Made by a program: the position numbers and the translations under genes
Part shown: in pieces, positions 31,043 to 39,549 of the stretch
How positions within the stretch are numbered: position 1 is the stretch's first letter
Layout: the number at the start of each line of letters is the position of its first letter
Assembly (NCBI GenBank): GCA_012519025.1
Contig: JAAYQZ010000052.1
Coordinates: 1-64,000 of the forward strand
Direction: 5' to 3'
Length of the DNA: 64,000 bases
From: Bacillota bacterium
GTDB lineage: Bacteria > Bacillota > Limnochordia > DTU087
The notes under the pieces: model-generated
Told to the model about the DNA's origin: nothing
The model's database searches: none
What the model saw: only the letters and a program-made list of their open reading frames with translations

Positions 31043-32377
31043 ATGGAGCCTACCAAAGTAGGTATGGTGTCTTTAGGCTGTTCCAAGAATCTTGTAGACA
31101 GCGAGATTATGTTGGGGAGTCTTGAAGGTGCCGGGTATTTTATTACGGCTTCTCCGGAAGAGGCCGATGTAATCATCATAAACACTTGCGGCTTTATAGA
31201 GGACGCAAAAGAAGAATCCATCGACACTATCTTAGAAATGGCGGCATATAAGGAGACAGGTCGATGTCATACTTTACTTGTCACAGGCTGCCTCAGCCAG
31301 CGGTACAGCATGGAGCTGATGGAGGCGATTCCGGAAATTGATGGTATGCTCGGTACTGGGGAGCTTGATCGGCTTCCGGAGCTTTTGCAGGATGCGGTCC
31401 AAAAGCTGCGCCCCATGTATGTGGATCTGCCCGGTTTTATTTACGAAAAAGAGCTCCCCAGAGTCCTTACAACTGTGGGGCACAGCGCTTACCTGAAGAT
31501 AGCCGAAGGATGCGACCACCGCTGTGCGTACTGTGTGATTCCGGCACTGCGTGGGCCTTTCAAAAGCCGAACACAGGCAAGCATTGTAAATGAAGCTAAA
31601 AAGCTCGCCGATCAAGGTGTTAAGGAACTGATTTTGGTTGCCCAAGACACAAGTGCCTATGGCAAAGATTTGCCAAAAGCCCCCCAACTTCCCCAACTGC
31701 TCTGGGAGCTTGGGAAAATACCCAATATCCATTGGCTGCGGGTGTTGTACACATATCCTACGACATTTTCACCGGAGCTCGTTCAAGCCTTTGCCGAAAA
31801 TCCCAAAATCTGCCGTTATGTCGATTTGCCGCTTCAGCATGCTGCAAACGATGTTTTAAAGCGCATGGGTAGAGGACCAGTGGAAATGGTGCAAAGACAG
31901 TTGATTGAGAATCTTAGGGACGCAATGCCGGACATTGCTCTGCGTAGCACGTTCATTGTAGGATATCCCGGAGAAACCCAAGCAGATTTTGAAAAACTTT
32001 TAGCCTTTCTAGCAGAAATACAGTTTGATCATGTCGGCATTTTCCCCTACTCACAAGAAGAAGGAACTCCGGCTGCCGCTTTACCGGACCAAATCCCGGA
32101 AGACATTAAACTGAAACGATATGAACAGGCTATGGCACTTCAAAAAGAAATTTCCAGGAGTAAAAACAGCAGCCGTATAGGTGAAACTTATGAAGTTGTA
32201 ATCGATGGGCCATCTGAGGAAACCGATTTGGTGCTGGTGGCTCGCTCCCAATACCAAGCACCGGATGTTGACGGTAATATCTATATTGGCAACCGGCATC
32301 TGCCAGCTGGTACGTTTGCCAAAGTTCGTATCAAAGAAGCTTATGATTATGATCTAGTAGGGGAAATCGTGGAATAG
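31043..32377 (+). CDS. rimO: Ribosomal protein S12 methylthiotransferase RimO
   Basis: VSLGCSKNLVDSEIMLG, radical-SAM EGCDHRCAYCVIPALRGPFKSR, C-terminal TRAM domain. Confidence 0.97.
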   Translation: MEPTKVGMVSLGCSKNLVDSEIMLGSLEGAGYFITASPEEADVIIINTCGFIEDAKEESIDTILEMAAYKETGRCHTLLVTGCLSQRYSMELMEAIPEIDGMLGTGELDRLPELLQDAVQKLRPMYVDLPGFIYEKELPRVLTTVGHSAYLKIAEGCDHRCAYCVIPALRGPFKSRTQASIVNEAKKLADQGVKELILVAQDTSAYGKDLPKAPQLPQLLWELGKIPNIHWLRVLYTYPTTFSPELVQAFAENPKICRYVDLPLQHAANDVLKRMGRGPVEMVQRQLIENLRDAMPDIALRSTFIVGYPGETQADFEKLLAFLAEIQFDHVGIFPYSQEEGTPAAALPDQIPEDIKLKRYEQAMALQKEISRSKNSSRIGETYEVVIDGPSEETDLVLVARSQYQAPDVDGNIYIGNRHLPAGTFAKVRIKEAYDYDLVGEIVE

Positions 32378-32388
32378 GGGATGTCACC

Positions 32389-32913
32389 ATGAAGCGGATA
32401 ACTTTAGCCACCAGTATAACCTTTGTGAGAATACTTTTGATTCCTGTTTTTATGTTGTTAATGGCGAGTTCTAATCCATACGGCCGTACACTAGCGGCGA
32501 TTATTTTTGCTATTGCCGCTTTAACCGATACTCTTGATGGGTATGCGGCCCGTGTTCGCCAAGAAGTTACCCGTTTTGGCCAATTAGTTGATCCTTTAGC
32601 TGACAAACTCTTAATCACAGCTGCTTTATTTACTTTAGTTGAACTTGGCCAGGTATCGTCTTGGGTTGCTATTATCATAGTGGGTAGAGAATTTGCGGTG
32701 TCGGGATTGAGAATCATAGCTGCCATAGATGGAATTATGATTGCTGCCAGCAACTTCGGTAAAGTCAAAACCGCACTGCAGATGGTGGCTATTGTGGCAC
32801 TGATTTTAAATTGGCCTGTAGGTGATTTTCTTATAGGTTTAGCAACAACAGTAACCATTATTTCTGGCCTTGATTATTTCCACAAAGCTAGAAAACTTTT
32901 CCACGAGGCCTGA
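32389..32913 (+). CDS. pgsA: CDP-diacylglycerol--glycerol-3-phosphate 3-phosphatidyltransferase
   Basis: CDP-alcohol phosphatidyltransferase motif DTLDGYAARVRQEVTRFGQLVDPLADK. Confidence 0.95.
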   Translation: MKRITLATSITFVRILLIPVFMLLMASSNPYGRTLAAIIFAIAALTDTLDGYAARVRQEVTRFGQLVDPLADKLLITAALFTLVELGQVSSWVAIIIVGREFAVSGLRIIAAIDGIMIAASNFGKVKTALQMVAIVALILNWPVGDFLIGLATTVTIISGLDYFHKARKLFHEA

Positions 32914-32988
32914 GATTGGGTTTTCCGAGTTGCACCCTTCTTGGTAGGTATTACATTTCGATAGCAGTCTCTCCCATGCTATAATGGC

Positions 32989-33561
32989 GTGGGAGGGGCT
33001 CTAATGGGGAAACTAAAACTGCATGTAATATTAATTGTATTTCTTCTGACCCTGGCCCTGCTGCTGCTCGGCCAGCATTTTATTTTACGGCCCAAATCAT
33101 TAAACAATATTGAGGCACAGTTTGTCGACTTACCCGGAGTAAAAGATGTCAAAGTTGAGGCAAAGTCCGAAGGTTTAAGCTTAATGATCCATTTTGGTCC
33201 AAAGGGTGGGCTTAAATCGACTTATGACAAGATCCTTGTATTGGCTAAGACGTTTGGGATTCCACATCACCGCATCGAATTAAAAGATGAGCGGGGACCT
33301 GTTTTATCGGCTGCCTTGTATGACATTCACTACTATATTGCTTGGGGGATGGCAGTCGGTGATTTTCCCGCTATGGTTGCCGCAGTCAATACGGTTTTGG
33401 ATGCTGAAGATATAACACAGCACGAAATCTGGGTGGACAAAGAATTCATCTTCCTTGAGATGCATTGGGAACAGGAGCATCTTTACCAAGTGTTTTCCCG
33501 GGACAGCACTTTAACAGATCTACCTGAATTGTTCCGAGGAAGTTTAGAACAGGAGGGCTAG
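32989..33561 (+). CDS. Uncharacterised N-terminally membrane-anchored protein
   Basis: Single N-terminal TM (LHVILIVFLLTLALLLLGQHFIL) and a domain of about 160 aa. The SD for the next gene lies in its 3' end. Confidence 0.8.
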   Translation: MGGALMGKLKLHVILIVFLLTLALLLLGQHFILRPKSLNNIEAQFVDLPGVKDVKVEAKSEGLSLMIHFGPKGGLKSTYDKILVLAKTFGIPHHRIELKDERGPVLSAALYDIHYYIAWGMAVGDFPAMVAAVNTVLDAEDITQHEIWVDKEFIFLEMHWEQEHLYQVFSRDSTLTDLPELFRGSLEQEG

Positions 33562-33564
33562 GCC

Positions 33565-35055
33565 GTGGGAATCTTTTGGAAAGAAATCGCTATAGGTACT
33601 GGCTTAGCCTTGACTATTGCTTTAGGGTTGTGGGGAATAAATATCACCCCTGTAGCTATTTTGGCAAGCTTGGCGATTTTGTTGTACCTGATTGTGGATG
33701 GACGTCTTGCAAAAGATGGCAAACTTGAGACAGTAGCATTGGATGGGGCAAATTCCGGTGAGATGAAAGTCGGTTTTGATGATATCGGTGGGCAAGAGTC
33801 CGCTAAACGTGAACTGTTGGAGGCTTTGGAGTTTGTAAACAATCGGGAAAATTGCCGAAAACTCGGTATAAGACCTTTAAGGGGCATTTTGATGGTTGGC
33901 CCTCCAGGAACAGGTAAGACACTTTTAGCTAAAGCCGCTGCCAGTTTTACCGATGCGGTTTTCATAGCTACCAGCGGTTCATCATTTATAGAGATGTATG
34001 CCGGTGTTGGAGCCCAGCGCGTGCGCAGGTTGTTCAATAAAGCCCGACAAGCGGCAATTCAACAAGGAAAAAAGAGCGCACTTATTTTCATCGATGAAAT
34101 TGAGGTGATGGGCGGCAAAAGGGGCCGCCACAGCAGCCACCTTGAATATGATCAAACATTGAATCAACTGTTGGTGGAGATGGACGGGATCAACGGGGAT
34201 GTTGAGCCCAGTATATTGGTTGTTGGCGCCACAAACCGGCCTGATCTGCTGGATCAAGCCTTAATTCGCCCCGGGCGTTTTGATCGGATAGTGCGGGTGG
34301 ATTTACCGGATAAGGCCGGCAGGCTGCATATTCTTAATATCCACGCCCGCAACAAGCCTCTCGCGTCTGACGTTGATCTTAGAAAGATTGCACAAGAGTC
34401 GTTTGGCTTTTCCGGAGCCCATTTGGAAAGCCTGCTTAACGAGGCCGCTATCCACGCGCTGAGGCGCAAGAGCAGGAAAATTGAAAACGAAGATATGCGG
34501 GAGGCGATGGAAAAGATCATGCTTGGTGAGCGTCAAGATCGCAAGCCTTCCACAGAAGAGCGCCGACGTGTTGCTTATCATGAAACCGGTCACGCATTGG
34601 TAAGTGAGAGTCTGCGGACAGGTTCGGTTTCTTCGATAACAGTCACCCCCCGGGGGCAAGCCTTAGGGTACATGCGCCAGGCCCCTGATGGCGATCACTA
34701 CATTTACACTAAAGAACAGCTGCTTGATCAGATTGCCATCGCTTTAGGCGGTGCCGTCATGGAAGAAATGATCTTCGGCAGCCGCAGCACCGGGTCGCAA
34801 GATGACTTCCAAAAGGCTTGTGAGCTGGCAGAAAGACTCATATACAGCGGTATATCATCATTGGGAATTGTCAGCAAAGAGCATGTAGGGGCAAGTGAGG
34901 TTGATCAGGAAGTACGCTCAATAATCAAACAGCAGGAAGAACGGGTACTGCAGCTTTTACAAAATGCTGAAAAGGTTATCGACTCTTTAGTTAAAGAACT
35001 GCTTTACCACGAAAAACTTGATGGAAATCGATTTAGAGAGTTAATGGCCGGTTAA
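33565..35055 (+). CDS. FtsH-like ATP-dependent zinc metalloprotease (divergent paralogue)
   Basis: AAA motifs GPPGTGKTLLAKAAA, IFIDEIEVMG, NRPDLLDQALIRPGRFDR; protease motif HETGH. GTG start at 33565 with SD aggaggg. Confidence 0.9.
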   Translation: MGIFWKEIAIGTGLALTIALGLWGINITPVAILASLAILLYLIVDGRLAKDGKLETVALDGANSGEMKVGFDDIGGQESAKRELLEALEFVNNRENCRKLGIRPLRGILMVGPPGTGKTLLAKAAASFTDAVFIATSGSSFIEMYAGVGAQRVRRLFNKARQAAIQQGKKSALIFIDEIEVMGGKRGRHSSHLEYDQTLNQLLVEMDGINGDVEPSILVVGATNRPDLLDQALIRPGRFDRIVRVDLPDKAGRLHILNIHARNKPLASDVDLRKIAQESFGFSGAHLESLLNEAAIHALRRKSRKIENEDMREAMEKIMLGERQDRKPSTEERRRVAYHETGHALVSESLRTGSVSSITVTPRGQALGYMRQAPDGDHYIYTKEQLLDQIAIALGGAVMEEMIFGSRSTGSQDDFQKACELAERLIYSGISSLGIVSKEHVGASEVDQEVRSIIKQQEERVLQLLQNAEKVIDSLVKELLYHEKLDGNRFRELMAG

Positions 35056-35095
35056 GTCGCAATTTTACCCCCAATCATTTGTATTTCTTCCATGG

Positions 35096-35124
35096 TTGAC
35101 TGTTCGTCTTGAGAATGTGATAAT
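35096..35124 (+). promoter_or_regulatory. Predicted sigma-A promoter of the Rrf2 gene
   Basis: TTGACT (35096-35101), 17-nt spacer, GATAAT (35119-35124). Confidence 0.7.
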
Positions 35125-35154
35125 AGTAACAAACGTAGTGTGTTACTTATCACA
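35116..35154. promoter_or_regulatory. Imperfect inverted repeat overlapping the Rrf2-gene -10 (candidate operator or leader hairpin)
   Basis: TGTGATAAtaGTAACA - aacgtagtg - TGTTACTTATCACA: 14 bp paired with a 2-nt bulge. Confidence 0.75.
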
Positions 35155-35256
35155 ATCATGTTGCGTCAATTAATATGACGTTGATATAAACGGGAAGGGG
35201 GTGAAGCGGCTTAGCTGTGCGTTGTTAAGTGTGCGCGGCTTAAAGTCGCTAATCTC

Positions 35257-35697
35257 ATGGAAATAACTAAAAAGGCTGAGTATGCTGTAACTATTTTGAT
35301 CGATCTGGCCACTCAACCGGAAGATTGTTATGTTACAGCACGGGAAATTGCAGATAGACAGGGTATACCAAGAACATTCGTGCCACAGATCATTTCAATT
35401 TTAAGTAAAGCAGGTTGGGTAGAGGGGATGCGGGGTCCCGGTGGTGGTGTCCGCGCTATCACAGATCTCCATGAACTCTCAGTACTGGACATTATCGAGA
35501 CCGTAGAGGGCCCCATTGCTATTACCCGATGTTTAATGGATGATACTCCGCCATGCGAGAATCGTCCTCACTGTCCGTTAAGAGGAGTATGGATCAGGGC
35601 CCAAGATGCTATGCTTGAGGTTTTGAAAGGAACTACAGTTGTTGAATTGGTGGAAATTAAGCAGCAGCTTGTCAGCCAAACTAAGATTACAGCCTAG
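35257..35697 (+). CDS. Rrf2-family transcriptional regulator with three cysteines
   Basis: MEITKKAEYAVTILIDLAT winged helix; CLMDDTPPCENRPHCPLRGVW Cys cluster as in Fe-S-binding Rrf2 proteins. Confidence 0.93.
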   Translation: MEITKKAEYAVTILIDLATQPEDCYVTAREIADRQGIPRTFVPQIISILSKAGWVEGMRGPGGGVRAITDLHELSVLDIIETVEGPIAITRCLMDDTPPCENRPHCPLRGVWIRAQDAMLEVLKGTTVVELVEIKQQLVSQTKITA

Positions 35698-35888
35698 TGA
35701 AACTTTGTGCGACTCTTGTAGATGGAGCATTTGCCCTCCCGCCAATATATGCATAAGTCACAGCGGCTATCGTCATCGTCTACACTACTATTGAGCCAAG
35801 ATATGCCGTATCCTTGAGCATCTGAGACAGGTGTATACTCAGAGCAGTGGGATGCGATGCGGTACAGCTTAACTGCTTCATTGCTCAT
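35694..35888 (-). CDS. Small four-Cys protein (64 aa), unknown function
   Basis: SRCDLCIYWREGKCSIYKSR; good SD (ggaggtg) upstream of the ATG at 35888. Confidence 0.65.
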   Translation of the reverse strand: MSNEAVKLYRIASHCSEYTPVSDAQGYGISWLNSSVDDDDSRCDLCIYWREGKCSIYKSRTKFH

Positions 35889-35929
35889 CTGGGCTCACCT
35901 CCAAACCTAATAATATTTTACCCAAAGAC

Positions 35930-35970
35930 GATAAAAATACCCTTTCATCGAAACTCGATGTAAGGGTATT
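35930..35970 (-). terminator. Rho-independent terminator of the 35988-36161 gene
   Basis: On the minus strand AATACCCTTaCATCGA-gtt-TCGATGaAAGGGTATTTTTATC: long stem followed by T-run. Confidence 0.85.
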
Positions 35971-35987
35971 CCGCAAAAGTATGTTCT

Positions 35988-36161
35988 TCAGTCTTCCTGC
36001 CATAGGGAAGCAAATTTAGGCAGCGGCTTCTTCCTAAAGTCAAAGGCAAGCCTGCGTTTGGCTTTGTAACATAATACTCCTTGGTTGTGGTAGCCGCCAA
36101 AAAATTCACAAGTCAGACAGCGACTTGGGCTGATTTGTATACCCCGCTTAGGACAGGTCAT
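35988..36161 (-). CDS. Small four-Cys protein (57 aa), unknown function
   Basis: MTCPKRGIQISPSRCLTCEFFGGYHNQGVLCYKAKRRL. ATG at 36161 preferred over the ORF start at 36239 because of the upstream ggggggtg. Confidence 0.65.
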   Translation of the reverse strand: MTCPKRGIQISPSRCLTCEFFGGYHNQGVLCYKAKRRLAFDFRKKPLPKFASLWQED

Positions 36162-36447
36162 ATTGAACACCCCCCAGACGGTTGCAGCAATTTTGTGTAA
36201 AGATATTGCATGATTACAAAGTATAGGGACATCTATCACCCACCTATGTGTTGATTTGTCCCGTGAACCTTCTGTATTATATCACTGCCTTTTACAGAGT
36301 CAAGCTCAAAGGGATTTCCAATGGTTCCGGAATCATAGAGGACATATAAAATGTGTAAAGAATTAAGCGATACAGAGCGTTTTATTGATTAATTTCTCTG
36401 TTTTGGAGGTGAAAGGTCGTATAACATCGAAATGGTGCGACCTTAAA

Positions 36448-37701
36448 ATGATTGCAGAACTGATTATGGTGGGCACAGAACTGCTTTTGGGGGAAATTGT
36501 CGACACAAATTCCAACTACCTCGCTGAAGAGCTGGCGGCCATTGGAGTTGATCTTTTTTATGTGACTAAAGTTGGGGATAACCAACAGCGAATTGCAAGG
36601 CTCATCCAAAACGCTTTTACAAGAGCTGACATAGTCATCACTTCAGGAGGTCTTGGCCCTACCTCAGATGATTTGACCAAAGAGGCTGCCGCAGAAGCCC
36701 TTGGCCGGGATTTGGTGCTTTGCCCCAAGGCTTTAAAATCAATCGAAGCCCGCTTTCAACGCATGCATGCGGCAATGTCACAAAATAATAAACGCCAGGC
36801 CTATCTGCCTGAAGGTTCCCAAGCGCTGCACAACCCCAAGGGAACTGCCCCCGGTGTGCTTGTGGAGACGCAAGATGGGAAAGCACTGATTATGCTCCCT
36901 GGCGTACCGGTTGAGCTTAAGGCAATTATGCGAGATTCGGTAATACCATACATCGCAAACAAGGCTGCAGGAGCCAATGGGATCATTTTTTCGCAAATCC
37001 TCAGATTCTATGGTCTTGGTGAATCTAGGCTGGAGGAGCTTATCAAAGATTTGTTGGTGACACAAAGCAACCCCACTATCGCGCCTTATGCCGGCAGTGG
37101 TGAGGTGAGAGTGCGGATCACGGCTAAAGCCGATACTCAAGAAACAGCTGAAAGTCTTATTGCCCCTGTAGAAAAGGAATTGCTGGGGCGGATCGGCGAG
37201 TATTTCTATGGTTATGGAGAGGCAGGAATGGAAACAGTGGTGGGCAACCTGCTGATCAACAAAGGACAGACAATCGCAGTAGCGGAATCTTGTACCGGTG
37301 GATTGATTTCAAATTTGTTGACTAATGTACCGGGCAGTTCAGATTATTACATGCAGGGAGCCGTTACCTACAGCAACTTGGCTAAAGAAACGGTTTTGGG
37401 GGTGGATCCCCGTCTGATCGAAGACTATGGGGCGGTCAGTGAACAAACTGCCAAAGCTATGGCTTTAGGGGTAAGACAGTGGGCCGGCACTGATATAGGG
37501 CTTGGTATTACAGGGATAGCAGGACCCGGAGGCGGAACATCCGCAAAGCCTGTGGGGTTAGTATATTTCAGTTTAAGTTCATCGGAAAAAGAAATTGTAG
37601 ACAAACGGGTGTTCAGCGGCGATCGTCTGCAAATAAAGGAGCGAGCCGCTTTGGCAGCATTGGATCTGGTGCGGCGGCATCTGCTTTCACTGGGCAATTA
37701 G
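36448..37701 (+). CDS. cinA: Competence/damage-inducible protein A (CinA)
   Basis: MIAELIMVGTELLLGEIVDTNSNYLAEELAAIG; C-terminal AESCTGGLISNLLTNVPGSSDYY. Confidence 0.95.
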   Translation: MIAELIMVGTELLLGEIVDTNSNYLAEELAAIGVDLFYVTKVGDNQQRIARLIQNAFTRADIVITSGGLGPTSDDLTKEAAAEALGRDLVLCPKALKSIEARFQRMHAAMSQNNKRQAYLPEGSQALHNPKGTAPGVLVETQDGKALIMLPGVPVELKAIMRDSVIPYIANKAAGANGIIFSQILRFYGLGESRLEELIKDLLVTQSNPTIAPYAGSGEVRVRITAKADTQETAESLIAPVEKELLGRIGEYFYGYGEAGMETVVGNLLINKGQTIAVAESCTGGLISNLLTNVPGSSDYYMQGAVTYSNLAKETVLGVDPRLIEDYGAVSEQTAKAMALGVRQWAGTDIGLGITGIAGPGGGTSAKPVGLVYFSLSSSEKEIVDKRVFSGDRLQIKERAALAALDLVRRHLLSLGN

Positions 37702-37841
37702 GATCTTGACTGACTTACCTTTGCGGCTGTGCTGTGAAGCCAAAAAAGGATTGACATAATCCGTGGAGAATTGTAGCAGCAGTGCCTAACCCAAGTTGTG
37801 ACCAGACCAGGATATAGCTGGATCAATGTCTTGATCACCGG

Positions 37842-37870
37842 TTGTCCTTTATAGGCAAATATGATATACT
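37842..37870 (+). promoter_or_regulatory. Predicted sigma-A promoter of recA
   Basis: TTGTCC (37842-37847), 17-nt spacer, TATACT (37865-37870). Confidence 0.7.
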
Positions 37871-37878
37871 CACAAGTG

Positions 37879-37892
37879 CGAACAACTGTTTG
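37879..37892. promoter_or_regulatory. LexA/DinR-type SOS box upstream of recA
   Basis: CGAACAACTGTTTG, close to the Gram-positive consensus CGAACNNNNGTTCG, just downstream of the predicted -10. Confidence 0.75.
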
Positions 37893-37927
37893 GCACAACC
37901 GCAAGGTCGATTGAAAGGAGTGGGCGC

Positions 37928-38956
37928 ATGTCAGAAAAGCTTAAGGCTTTGGACATGGCTTTAAATCAAATAGAAAAGCAGTTTGGCAAAGGTTCAGTTA
38001 TGCGGCTTGGGGAAGTCAATGCCTCAGATATACAAGCTATTCCCACAGGCTCTCTTGCTTTGGATTTGGCTTTGGGAGTAGGCGGAGTACCCAGGGGGCG
38101 TGTAATTGAAATATTTGGGCCGGAATCTTCCGGTAAAACCACTTTAGCTTTGCATATTATGGCCGAGGCTCAAAGAGCCGGTGGCATTGCCGCCTTTATT
38201 GATGTAGAGCATGCTCAAGATCCGGTATATGCGAAACGTCTCGGTGTGGATGTTGAGAATTTGTTGATCTCTCAGCCTGATAATGCAGAACAAGCGCTGG
38301 AAATTGCAGAAGCCTTGGTTAGAAGTGGTGCCGTAGATGTGGTGGTTATAGACTCGGTAGCCGCGTTGGTGCCCAGAGCAGAGTTGGAAGGTGAGATGGG
38401 TGATTCCCACGTTGGCCTGCAGGCAAGACTAATGTCACAAGCCCTTAGAAAATTGACGGGGGCCATCAGCAAGTCCAGGACCACGGTGGTATTTACCAAC
38501 CAAATTCGAGAAAAAGTCGGCGTTATGTTTGGCAACCCCGAAGTTACCCCGGGGGGCCGGGCACTGAAATTCTATTCTTCGGTAAGGCTTGATATAAGAC
38601 GCATTGAAACTTTAAAACAAGGCAGCGATATGATTGGCAGTCGAACGAGGGTGCGAGTAGTTAAAAACAAAGTGGCCCCTCCTTTTAAAGACGCTGAGTT
38701 TGACATAATGTACGGTGAGGGCATTTCCAGGGAAGGTAATATCCTCGATGTTGCGACAAGTATGGAGATAGTCAATAGAAGCGGGGCGTGGTATTCTTAT
38801 GGCGATGTTCGTCTGGGCCAGGGGCGGGAGAATGCCAAGGAGTTTTTAAGACAAAACCCCGATTTAGCAGACGAAATTGAAACACGGGTTAAAGCCGAAG
38901 CAGGGCTCGGCCCAAAACTGCCTGAAACCGATGAGGAAGACAATGGAGAAAGCTGA
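37928..38956 (+). CDS. recA: Recombinase RecA
   Basis: [33 protein letters not shown]. Confidence 0.99.
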   Translation: MSEKLKALDMALNQIEKQFGKGSVMRLGEVNASDIQAIPTGSLALDLALGVGGVPRGRVIEIFGPESSGKTTLALHIMAEAQRAGGIAAFIDVEHAQDPVYAKRLGVDVENLLISQPDNAEQALEIAEALVRSGAVDVVVIDSVAALVPRAELEGEMGDSHVGLQARLMSQALRKLTGAISKSRTTVVFTNQIREKVGVMFGNPEVTPGGRALKFYSSVRLDIRRIETLKQGSDMIGSRTRVRVVKNKVAPPFKDAEFDIMYGEGISREGNILDVATSMEIVNRSGAWYSYGDVRLGQGRENAKEFLRQNPDLADEIETRVKAEAGLGPKLPETDEEDNGES

Positions 38957-39419
38957 TAAAGCAAAAAACCAAGCAGTACATTTCCTCACATTTCGCCCTC
39001 GTTCCTGCTGGGAAATTCGTCAATATTTGAAACGCAAAGGGCATCCGCCCGCAGTACGGGATGAAGTGGTTGAATGGCTGAAACGGCTCGGCTATGTGGA
39101 TGATCTGCGTTTTGCTAAGCAGTGGATAGAAAGCCGCACTCGTACCAACCCCATGGGAACCCGGCGTTTGGCACAAGAACTGTGGCAAAAGGGAATTCCC
39201 AGGTTCTTAATTGATGAGGCTCTAGCGGACTTTGAAAAATCCACTGATGAAGGGGCCCTTGCCGCTGAATTGGCAAAACAGCGAATTAGGCGCTACCCTC
39301 ATGAGTCCTCAGAGGTCATAACCCGGCGTCTAGCTGGGTTTTTGGGACGTCGAGGCTTCAAGTCTGAAGACATTCACAGCGCCATCAAGACGGCGCTTGA
39401 GGCTTTTCGGCTTCCTTGA
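38943..39419 (+). CDS. recX: Regulatory protein RecX
   Basis: [55 protein letters not shown] at 38943 overlaps recA. Confidence 0.92.
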   Translation: MEKADKAKNQAVHFLTFRPRSCWEIRQYLKRKGHPPAVRDEVVEWLKRLGYVDDLRFAKQWIESRTRTNPMGTRRLAQELWQKGIPRFLIDEALADFEKSTDEGALAAELAKQRIRRYPHESSEVITRRLAGFLGRRGFKSEDIHSAIKTALEAFRLP

Positions 39420-39444
39420 CACAGATATTAAAACAAGCTAAAAT
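39416..39444 (+). promoter_or_regulatory. Predicted sigma-A promoter for rny
   Basis: TTGACA (39416-39421), 17-nt spacer, TAAAAT (39439-39444). Confidence 0.75.
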
Positions 39445-39492
39445 TACACTGTGAAGATAAGTTTGAGGGTGTTGCCCAATAACTATTCGATT

Positions 39493-39522
39493 AGCCGAGT
39501 CTTTACTCGGCTATATTTTAAA
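39493..39522 (+). terminator. Hairpin with short U-rich tail between recX and rny (terminator or leader attenuator)
   Basis: TAGCCGAG-tcttta-CTCGGCTA followed by TATTTTA. Confidence 0.65.
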
Positions 39523-39549
39523 ATCCATACTTTTTAGCCTATACGGGAG

